Positions 10,241 to 19,918 of a stretch of 64,000 nt of DNA are shown here, piece by piece. The first letter of the stretch is position 1. Every line of letters begins with the position of its first letter. The notes beneath the pieces were generated by a model. The model searched no databases and was not told the origin of the DNA. It worked only from the letters and a program-made list of their open reading frames with translations. A program made the translations under genes and the position numbers. The stretch lies in assembly GCA_014218235.1 (NCBI GenBank), contig CM024761.1, positions 94,733,648 to 94,797,647 on the forward strand. Reading direction: 5' to 3'. Source of the DNA: Colocasia esculenta (taxonomy: Eukaryota > Streptophyta > Magnoliopsida > Alismatales > Araceae).

Positions 10241-11971
10241 ATGGCATCTCAAGGTCATGCAAAAGGACAGTCAGTGAACAGACCTCGTCTATTCGATGGT
10301 GAAGACTACAACTACTGGAAGCCAAGAATGGAATTATTCATTTAAGGTCTCGACTTCCAGCTTTGGACAATTATCGAAAAAGGAGAACTCAAGGTAACCA
10401 ATAGTAAAGACAAATGGACTGACGATGACAAGAAGAAACTATCCCAAAACAACAATGCTAAAAGCATACTGTGTTGTTCATTGAGTAAGAAAGAATTCAA
10501 CAGGATATCAGCCTGCATGTCAGCTAAAGAGATGTGGGACATGCTGAAGCTCACACATAAGGGAACTGACAAGGTAAAGGAAACAAGAATAGATATCTTG
10601 GTAGCTCAATATGAGAGATTTCAATTGCAGTCTGGACAGTCCATCTCCTAAATGTACTGTCGATTCACAAACATCACAATGGTCTGGATGGGTTTGGAAA
10701 AACCTATAAGAAAAATACTAAGGTCTCTACTAACTTCTTGGACACCAAAGGTAACAACAATAGAAGAAGCTAACGATCTTAGGAGAATGGCACTTGAGAA
10801 ACTCATTGGGTCTTTGATGGCTCATGAGATAAATATGGAAAGGATGGGAGAATCTTCCAGCGAGAAGAAGCACAGCAATGCTCTTAAGGCCACAGAAGAC
10901 ACTTCTGATGGAGAATCTGAAAGTGATGAAAGTAATGCGAGCAGTGAAGACGAAGAAGCTTTCCTCTCCAGAAGATTGCAGCGCATACTAGCTAAGAAGA
11001 AATACTAGTCAGGAAGAAGGTATTTCAAGAAGGTAGAGACTTCAAAAGATCTGAAGGCAAAGAAGTCAAGAGATCTGAACCAATATGCTATGAGTGCAAG
11101 AAGCCTGGAAACATCAAGGTTGAGTGTCCAAAACTAAAGAAGATAGAGTTCAAGACGAAGGACAACATGATGAAATTCTAGAAGTACAAGAAGAAAGCCA
11201 TGGTTGCTACATGGAACAACAAAAGTGACTCAGACAGTGAGTCAAGCTCCAGCGTAGAAGAAGAAGAAAAGGCAAATCTGGCCTACATAGCGAACATTGA
11301 TGACAAGGTAACTTTTGGCTGATCCTTTACATCATGCAATGAATTAGATTCAGATAGTTTAGAAGATGCTTCTAATGAACTATATAGCAAATACAAAAAT
11401 ATCTGTAGCTATGAAAAACAACCAAGAAAAATTATACATGCTTAGAAATAACTAACTCAGATTTAAATTCTAAAACTAAGCAATTAGAAAAACAAATCTC
11501 TAAATTAAAAAGAAGAAATGAACTGTTATGCGAAGATATAAAACTAAAAATGAAAAGATATCACACGTAGTAAATCAGGAAACCATAAGCAAACTTAAAA
11601 GTGAAATTAACAAACTAACAAAAGATAATGAATATTTAACAGCTACATATGAAAAATTCACAAATGGAAAATCTTCCATAATATTAGAAGGAGTTAGAAG
11701 ATCAGGTAGGAAGAAATATGGCTTAGGATATACTCCACCAGAAAATGAAGAAACTGTCATTCATCCTAAAATCTACCCAATGCCAAAATTCATAGCTGAA
11801 CAAAATCCTAACTATAAATCAAATAACAATAAGAATCATAAACCAAACAGGATAATAAATAATATCCCTTGTTGTACTCATTGTAATAAATTAGGTCACA
11901 CTAAAATAACCTGTACAACCGAACACTTAAAATTTATTCTGAAAAGAAACTGTGAAGAAAACCCAAAATAA
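10241..11971 (+). pseudogene. gag: Sire-B gag (broken)
   Basis: The start is the ATG at 10241 (MASQGHAKGQ), about 50 bases after the primer binding site. Family landmarks are 'FDGEDYNYWKPRMELF', a UBN2-like region with 'MSAKEMWDMLK', 'KILRSLLTSW' and 'KLIGSLMAHEI', an acidic Ser/Glu stretch, and a first zinc knuckle near 11086 (CYECKKPGNIKVEC) whose histidine is replaced by asparagine. A second, distant knuckle is intact near 11877 (CTHCNKLGHTKITC), as in Sire-A. Stops at 10343 (TAA), 10649 (TAA) and 11006 (TAG) all fit a single C-to-T change from Gln codons. At least one frameshift follows 11008. Confidence 0.85.
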
Positions 11972-11998
11972 CTTGGGTACCTAAATCTCATTGATTTA

Positions 11999-14900
11999 TT
12001 GCAGGGAAGCCTTAGAGCATCAAAGTGGTACCTAGAAAGCGGGTGCTCAAGGCATATGACAAGTAACAAAAGGCTGTTCTCGCACATCAAAGATGAAGAA
12101 GATACAGTAACCTATGGTGATAATGGAAAATGGTCAGTAATTGGTTGCGGATCCATTGGAAGCCAAGATAGAATCCTGATAGAAGATGTTCTATGCGTCA
12201 AAGGACTCAAGCACAATCTAATCAGCATCAGTCAGCTGTGTGACAAGGGTCACCAGATCAAGTTTCAGGAATCTAGGTGTTTGATCATCAAGGATGGTGC
12301 AACTATCTTTGAAGCTAGCAAAGAAAAGAATTTATATGTATTGCATCTAGAAGAGTTGAAGGAACAAGACATTTATGTAGCAGCAAGTAAAGAGCAGAAT
12401 GCTGAACTATGGCACAGAAGGTTAGGTCACTGCAACTTGGATGGAATAATAAAACTCATCAAACATGATCTAGTGGAAGGTCCACCGAAGATAAACTCAA
12501 GACTAGACAACATCTGTGAACCGTGTGCGAAAGGAAAACATGCAAGATCATCTTTCCAAATCCAAGATAATAGTCACCACCTCCAAACCACTAGAACTGC
12601 TTCATATGGATTTGTTTGGACCAATGAGAACAACTAGTTTGGGAGGAAAGAATTTTGGATTTGTTATAGTTGATGATTATTCGAGATTTACATGGGTATC
12701 ATTTTTTGAGCATAAAGATGACACATTTGAGAGCTTTGTGAAGTTTAGTAAACTTATTGATAAAGATAAGAAGTTCAATATCATAAGTATTCGATCCGAT
12801 CATGGAGAAGAGTTTTAGAACGACAGGTTTGCAGAATTTTGTGATGATCTGGGAATTGAACATAATTTCTCAGCACCAACAACACCACATCAAAATGGAG
12901 TAGCTGAGAGGAATAATAGAACTCTGTTGGACATGGCCAGGACTATGCTATCTGAGTACAACCATCTAAGATATTTTTTGGCAGAAGCCATAAACACAGC
13001 CTGCTACATCATAAATAAAGTCATGATCAGACCAATTCTGAAAAAGATTGCATACGAACTGTACAAGCAAAGGAAGCCCAAGATCAGCCATCTCAGAACT
13101 TTTAGATGTCCTTGCTTCATTCACAACAATGGTAAGAGAGACATTGGTAAGTTGGATCCCAAATCTAATGAAGGTATTTTTATGGGGTACACTACTAAAC
13201 CTAAAGGCTATAGAGTTTTTAATAAAAGAAGTTTTTTGATTGAACAAACTGTGCATGTTATTTTTGATGAGTCTAACCCTTCTCTGAGGAAGGATATTGG
13301 TAGTGATGATGAAGATGCAAAAAACCTATCCAAGAAGCTGAAAGAAACGACCATCAAAGATGATGAAGATCCACCCTTGGAAGAACTGCAACAGAAGGAT
13401 ATCATTCATGATGATCTTCCAAAGGAAAGGAGGTACAAAAAGGATCACCCAATAGACAATATCATTGGAGATCCATTAGTTGGGGTAAGAACTAGAGTAA
13501 TACTATTCCATGTGATTATTTAGCATTTGTATCTAAAATAGAGCCGAAGATAGTCAATGAAGCACTGTCTGATTAACCTTTTATTTTAGCCATGCAAGAT
13601 GAACTTAATCAGTTCAGGAGAAATCATGTTTGGTCCCTTGTTCCGAGAACATCAGATAATCCTGTGATTGGCACCAAATGGGTGTTCAGGAACAAATTGG
13701 ATGAAGCTGGTGTGATCACTAGAAACAAGGCTAGACTGGTTGCTCAAGGCTATTCTCAAGAGGAAGACATAGATTTCGATGAAACGTATGCACTAGTGGC
13801 TAGACTAGCGGCCATTATAATATTACTTGCTTATGCATCTGCTTTAGACTTACAACTTTTTCAAATGGATGTGAAATCAGCATTTTTAAATGGTTTTATA
13901 AATGAGGAAGTTTTTGTGGAATAGCCTCCTGGTTTTGATGATTCAAATTTTCCAAATCATGTTTTCAAACTGCATAAAGCATTATATAGTCTAAAACAAA
14001 CACCTAGAGCATGGTATGAAAGACTTCGGGTCTGTTTGTTTGAGCGGAAAACCGCGTTAGGAAATAGTTTTCTGGACAATTTTAATTTTCAAATCATTTG
14101 ATACCATTGAATAATAAAATCTAGAAAACCAAATCGCATAAATCCTGAAATTTGGCATCCCCGGTAAAACCGCGGATGCCATTTTCCAAGCAGTTGCTAT
14201 AGTTGACGTTTTATGTACTATTCATGTAAGTTGTGTTTTTATTTTTTTCCACTCATTTAAGTAGTCTTTGTCAAATTTAATTTTTGTTTATTAGTTAATT
14301 TAATTTTAATTTTTTTATTAAAATATCTATAAAATACTTTTCATTCAAATTGTGTTTTTATTTTATTTCTCTAACTTTAAATTGTCTTTGTCAAAGTTAC
14401 TTATTTTTTATTAGTTATCTAATTTTTTTTATTTTTTTAACAATATTAAAAATAAAAACTAAATTAAAATAAAAAAATTGATGAATAGTGTTAGTACAAA
14501 AGGAGTATATGACTCTCTTTCATTTGAGTGGATCATAAGATCTCATATCCCTCCATACAACTTTATATTTACCTGACAACTAAATAGACAATTACGTTTT
14601 AATTTTCACGTAAAAGTTATTCCGTGGAAAACTATTTCCCTATTAATTATTTTACATACAACCAAATGGACCCTTAGTGCATTCTTACTAAATCATGGTT
14701 TTATTAGAGGACAGGTAGATAGCACGTTGTTTATCAAATCAAATGCCAAAAATATATTACTTATGCAAATCTATGTAGATGATATTATTTTCAGATCTAC
14801 TGATGAATCTCTGTGCAAGTACTTTGAAAAGCTTATGCAGGGAGAATTTGAGATGAGAATGATGGTAGAACTCAACTATTTCCTTAGACTACAAATCAAG

Positions 14901-15711
14901 CAAAGCAATGAAGGAACTCACATCTGTCAAGAAAAATACACCAAGGAACTGTTGAAGAAATTCGAATTTGAAAATGCCAAACCACTATCCAATCCAATGA
15001 GCACATTCACCAGGTTAGAGAGTGATTAAGAAGGTGCGAAAGTTGATCAGAAACTTTATAGAGGTATGATTGGTTCATTGCTTTATCTAATAGCTAGTAG
15101 GGCTGATGTTTTATTTAATGTATGCATGTGTGCAAGATATCAATCTGATCCTAAAGAATCTCATTTAATGTCTGTTAAAAGGATCTTTAGATATTTAGCT
15201 AAGACTCATAACTTAGGTCTATGGTATCCTAAATCCTGTGAAACTAGTTTAATTAGATATTTGGATGCTGACTATGGTGGATGTAAGGTAGATAGAAAAA
15301 GCACGAGTGGTGGTTGTCAATTTCTTGGAGGATGTTTGATTTCCTGGTCTTCAAAGAAGCAAAATTCAGTAGCACTATCAACAGCTGAAGCTGAATATGT
15401 AGCTGCTGGGAGCTGTTGCACTCAACTATTATGGATCAAACAACAGCTTGAGGACTATGGATTGCACATTAAGACCATCCCATTGTTGTGTGACAACACA
15501 AGTGCAATAAATCTCACGAAAAATCCAATACAACACTCCAGGACGAAACATATAGTGGTCAGATATCATTTTATTAGAGAACATGTAGCTAATGGTAATA
15601 TTAATATTTCATTTAGATACTCAAAAGCAGGTAGCAGATATCTTTACAAAAGCCTTACCTGAAGAGAGATTTACGTCTCTTAGAAGGGAAATAGGCATGT
15701 GTAATTTGTAA
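11999..15711 (+). pseudogene. pol: Sire-B pol polyprotein (PR-INT-RT-RH, broken, MITE inside)
   Basis: Domains follow copia order. The protease region holds WYLESGCSRHMT, where the family has the catalytic D of DSG. The integrase zinc region has LWHRRLGH and CEPC. The integrase core has the DLFG, RSDHGEEF and NGVAERNNRT acidic residues. RT has TKWVFRNKLDE, FQMDVKSAFLNG and YVDD at 14772-14783. RNase H has DADYGGC, STAEAEY and a DNTSAI segment. Stops include TAG near 12816 and 13922 and TAA near 15027; frameshifts lie near 12600, 13500 and 15630. A MITE splits RT between YERL and the following segment. The natural C-terminus is the TAA at 15709-15711. Confidence 0.9.
14028..14673. mobile_element. 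Tourist-like (PIF/Harbinger) MITE in Sire-B RT
   Basis: The 646-bp AT-rich non-coding insert has terminal inverted repeats GGGTCTGTTTGTTTG and (antisense) GGGTCCATTTGGTTG. An inner pair GGAAATAGTTTTC lies near both ends. The flanks are TTC (14025-14027) and TTA (14674-14676), and removing the insert with one TTA restores the RT frame. The 3-bp TTA duplication and GGG...GTTTG termini fit Tourist elements. Confidence 0.85.
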
Positions 15712-16076
15712 CAAATATATTTGTATGTAACTGATAAATAAAAATAAATTTCAGAATAAAAATTATCCTTCCCTGCTAGATTTAAGTAAATCTATTATTT
15801 TTGCGCTATCCTCTCTTATCTTGTCGTTATCCGCATTTATTGCTCTACCATTTCAAAAAGCGTCTTTATGTCCTCCGTTACGTCCGTAATCCTTCCCTCA
15901 CTGAATCACTTTCTCTCTCTCTTATCTCTTTCGACTCGAAAGCCTGAAAAACCCTGATCGACTCCAGCATCCCTCTCTGTGCTTTTGAAGAAACTCTCAC
16001 TTCTCGCTCAAATTTCTTGAGGGGTTTTGTTCCTTCTTCTCCCACTATCCTCCAAAATCCTATCTTGCTTAATTCC
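15712..16076 (+). other. Non-coding spacer between pol and the extra ORF of Sire-B
   Basis: The spacer is AT-rich at first and pyrimidine-rich (tctctctctcttatctctttc) from about 15890 to 16030, just before the next ATG. A CT-rich leader fits a 5' untranslated or splice-acceptor region of a subgenomic message. That is inference. Confidence 0.4.
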
Positions 16077-19000
16077 ATGGCCACTTCTAGGAGTTCCGGC
16101 AGTGTGGGCGGCTACAACGCCGCCTTCCTCATAGTAGACTAGCTGGAGCGTTTCTCTGCAGTGAAGATCAAGCTTTGTGGGAACAAGACAGTGGACCTAG
16201 AAGACCTGGAGAAGCATGGTATGCACATTGTAGTCGAAGCTATTCAGAAGTTGAAGTGGATAGGAATTTGCACAGTTTCAGAACTAAGTTATCCACAATT
16301 GGCGAAAGCATTCTATACCTGTTTGAAGACAGAAGAAGATGGGTCTCTCACTTCCGCAGTCAAAGGTACATCCATTCACATCACCTATGACCTGTTAGAG
16401 AGATTATTTGTAGTTTCTACAATTGGTCATAGTTTGGTGGAGTCAGTAGATATTCATGCCAAGGGGATAGGGATTATTGGAACAGAGTATGAATTAAAGG
16501 ATGGGAAGATCGACATCAACCAGTTCAACGCGTTCAATAGATTATTGCATTTTATAGTTTGTCAGATTTTAGTGCTGAGGAGTGCCACTTTATCATCATG
16601 CACTAAAGGGGATGCAGATATGATATTCTGGGCCGTTTAGAAACAAGACATCAACATGGCTCAGGTTATAATAGAAAGGATGAAGTCTGTTGTTGAAGTT
16701 ATTTGGGACAGGAAGAAAAAATTAGCAGTATCCCTTCCTTATGCCCATTTACTCACAAGGATTTTTAGTCACCCAGAGATTGACCTGAAGGGAGAATTGA
16801 TGGAGAAGATGGGTCAGCCCATTCGATCTAGAAATTTGAAGAAGAGTGGTTTCTCACTAGTTCGAAATGTGTGGACCAAGACCTCGGTGGCAGAAGGAGA
16901 AGCCATCATTGGAGAAGCTTCTGAAACTCCAAAAGTCCAAGAGGAAGAAGTTGCTGTCAGAGAAGAAAGGCCTCCTGCACCTGAAAGGAGGATTGAATAT
17001 ATTGCACCAGAGTAGATTAAGCCTGTTTAGAAAACTACTGAACAAGTGATCCCTCCTACAGTCCCTGCACCTGCTATTATTGAAGAATCTATTGTTGAAG
17101 GTGCTACTCATACTGAGGGGGAGCATGAAGATATTCAGATTGAGGAAACCCCTAATGTTCCTGAAATGGAGATTGCTATGAAGGAGAGCCATGAAGACAC
17201 AATTCTAGAGGTTGTGGCACAAAACCACATTGAAGATGTTCAGATGGCAGATGCTCCTACTCAAGGGGAGCCATATATTCAGGGGGAGCCTACTGCTAAT
17301 GCCCCTGTAGACCAGTTTCAAGAGGTTCTAGTTGAAAGCACTTCAGATGATGATGTTGAGCCAGCTGTTGGCTCAGGTGGTAAAGGAAAGGGTGCTGCCG
17401 CAGGAATTCCGTTGCTCACCAGGAAGGCAGACCACAGATCCAGGAAGAAGAGGATACATGTTCATTTGGAGCTAGTCATTGCCAGACTGAATGCTCATGG
17501 GGAAATCTTGTGCTCTTTGCAATTAGATGTAACATCTATATTCCTTAGTTAGAGCATTGAAGCCAAGGAAATTGAAGCAGTAAAATCTGAGCTCCAAGAG
17601 ATGAGAAGTGAGCTGGGCAGTTTGAAGAAGTTGATGGCAGATTTATCAGATTTTATGTGGATGCATTTATCTGCTCCTGCCCCTCCTGCTTCTACTTAAT
17701 CTGTACCAAAGGTTAGTGCAGGGCCACCAGGGCCTTCTGAACCAGTAGAGCTAGTTGCTAGGCCATCAGGGACATATGTTGAGGAATCAGGGCTACCAAG
17801 GTCCTCTGTAGAGGAAGTTGGGCCATCAGGGCCATCAGTTGCAGAATCAGGGCCACCAGGGCCATCCTTGGAAGAGTCAGGGCCATGTGCAGTTGAAGGT
17901 GCCAGTGATGGGCCATCCAAGCAAGTGGAGTCAGTGGCAGGGCCAACTGGGCCTCTAGTTTCAGTGGAGGAAGCTGTTGTGCCTCAACGGCCTTCTGACC
18001 CTCCTAGTCTTCAGACTCCAGCCCCTTCCTCTCCACCTACATCTTTCACTGCCCCACCTGCACCTGAACCTTCCAAGAAACCCCTTCCAAAACACATCTC
18101 TTCTCCTACTCCTTTCCCTACTGCCACCTCTTCCTTCGTCCTCCATTCCTCATCCAACTTCTGAGGCACCTCCTACCTCATCCTCTTCTGCTAGTCCCTC
18201 TTTAGCTAGTCCTTCCTCTACAGGACCATCCTCTCAACCTCCTCCCACTTCATCTTTTGCATCCTTTCATCCACCTACTCCACCCTCCTTCATCACTATC
18301 ATTCCTGAGGGTGCCAGTATAGTTCATCATATTGTGCAAGACATCAAGGATGAATTTGAAGAAGCCATCCTCTGCACAGTTCTTGCTGTCTCTGCCCACA
18401 TTCACAGGACTGATTCCCAACCCTCCTCCAGTCCTTCTTCTATGAAAAGAAAGACCGCTTCAGCTCTTGTTTTCCCCTCCAACCAAACTCTCTTTCCTCC
18501 TCTGTGGCATTCTCTCTCTGTTGTCAACAGAAGAAAAACCTTATATGCTGAATATCTCCAAAAGTGCACTTTTGCAGCCACTTCTGGTCTTCCTTACCTT
18601 AACCTTTCTGAACATCTAAATATCATTCTTCCTACTTCTCCTCTTCCTAAGGCTGAACAAGCAAAAATCCTATCTACTGCTGAGTCCAAGATGGAGGATC
18701 AGTGGGCCAGGGCCAACAAAGCACTCTATAGAAAATTTGAAGTTTCCAGGTCCAACATCTTTCCACCCTTAGACCATTCTCTCACCTTGTCTGAGTGGTT
18801 TGTCTGGCTACACAGAACATCTTGGGGTCCCATCAATCAGAAGGAGATCAAATTGACCAGGCAATTCCAGATGTACCAAGATTGCTGTTTTGTAAATCGC
18901 CTACCAGAAGTTCAGCTTGGCCGATTCAGGGCCGCCATTGCTCAGCTTGGTACAGAGAATCCAATCAACACCCACCCCTCTTCAGGTTGACTTTGCAAAC

Positions 19001-19720
19001 TTGAAGATGCCTGAGATTGCATTTCTCCCCAAGCACCACTTTCTTCTTATGGACCCTGAGGTGGGTCCCATAATCTTTGAGAGATTTGCTAGAGTTATGG
19101 CCAGGATCTTTGTTCAGAGGGGAGCTCCTCTTGCCTTTCAAAGATTCTTGTTCAGGGAATATCAGAGAAGGTTTATCACGTCATCTGTTCTAGCTCCACT
19201 CCTTGCAGAGGCTAAGATATTTGTCAACACTAACTGGTGTAAAGCCTATCCTGAGGCTACTCCTCAGCTTGAGAACCTGAATTCCTCCCTGAGCAAGTCC
19301 AATCAGCTGACTCTCTCTCCAGAAAAATTCATGGATCTCAACTCCATTAATCTAGTTTCAGATCCTTATTCCACCTGGGTTGAGAGATACAAAATCTACG
19401 TAGCTCTGCGGAAGGATATGCTTGCTTACAATGTTCACTACCCTCTCTCCATTGACAAATTTCTTCAGCATGCCAGTTTTGGAACTGCTGGTCCCTACAA
19501 GTCATCTCTTAGCAATCAGGAGTATACTAACTTCATTGAAGAGCAGACACTACTCCACATCAAGCGACTTAGTCCATAGATGGGGCCATCGTGTAATATT
19601 TGTTGGGGTGATTTTAGAAATCTCTTTGAAGAGTAGGAAGTCAAAGCTTGGCAGCTTATTACTCACCATGCTTCTCGTTTGTCTCCTGCCTTCTACATGC
19701 CTACCCCTACTAATGAATAA
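16077..19720 (+). pseudogene. Sire-B extra 3' ORF: plant transposon-type domain, GPS-rich linker and unknown C-terminal domain (broken)
   Basis: The ATG at 16077 opens a frame kept to about 18160 despite six stops, all TAG or TAA where Gln fits. It shifts near 18130-18164 and near 18960, then runs to TAA 19718-19720, passing two more TAG codons (19577, about 19629). The total is about 1,210 codons. Part 1 (16160-17010) resembles the putative plant transposon protein domain of Sirevirus 3' ORFs ('YPQLAKAFY', 'VKGTSIHITYDLLERLF', 'LPYAHLLTRIF') and matches the Sire-A ORF at 38349. Part 2 is acidic, then a predicted coiled coil near 17560-17640. Part 3 (17700-18300) is rich in Gly-Pro-Ser and Pro-Ser. 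Part 4 (18300-19720) looks like a folded domain of about 450 residues that I do not recognise. Function unknown; such ORFs are often called env-like. Confidence 0.8.
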
Positions 19721-19918
19721 AATTTCTCTTATTGGCACCATTTATCTTTGTCTATCTCTAATTTTATCTTTTGCATATCTAATTCTTTTTGCTTAATGAC
19801 AAAAAGGGGGAGACAAATATTCTAAAATACACACCTTAAAAATTTTTCGTAAATTTTATTTCAGCCTTTTATATGTATGCAACTCTTTATATTTTGTCAT
19901 CACCAAAAAGGGGGAGAT
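19721..19918 (+). other. 3' untranslated end of Sire-B with doubled polypurine tract
   Basis: Two near-identical tracts, CAAAAAGGGGGAGAC (19800-19814) and CAAAAAGGGGGAGAT (19904-19918), lie about 104 bp apart. The second abuts the 3' LTR and is the plus-strand primer. Sire-H keeps the same pair about 100 bp apart in antisense. Multiple polypurine tracts are a known Sirevirus trait. Confidence 0.8.

Noticed and set aside
17696..17946. Minus-strand frames with 'GPDSSKDGPGGPDS' collagen-like sequence
   Set aside because: They are the antisense shadow of the Gly-Pro-Ser segment of the Sire-B extra ORF, which is in frame with conserved parts up- and downstream.
19422..19796. Frame with hydrophobic stretches that could be read as a transmembrane envelope tail
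   Set aside because: The natural frame of the extra ORF runs to TAA 19718-19720 through two TAG codons in a different frame with better continuity. The hydrophobic frame is probably a shadow, though I cannot fully exclude it.
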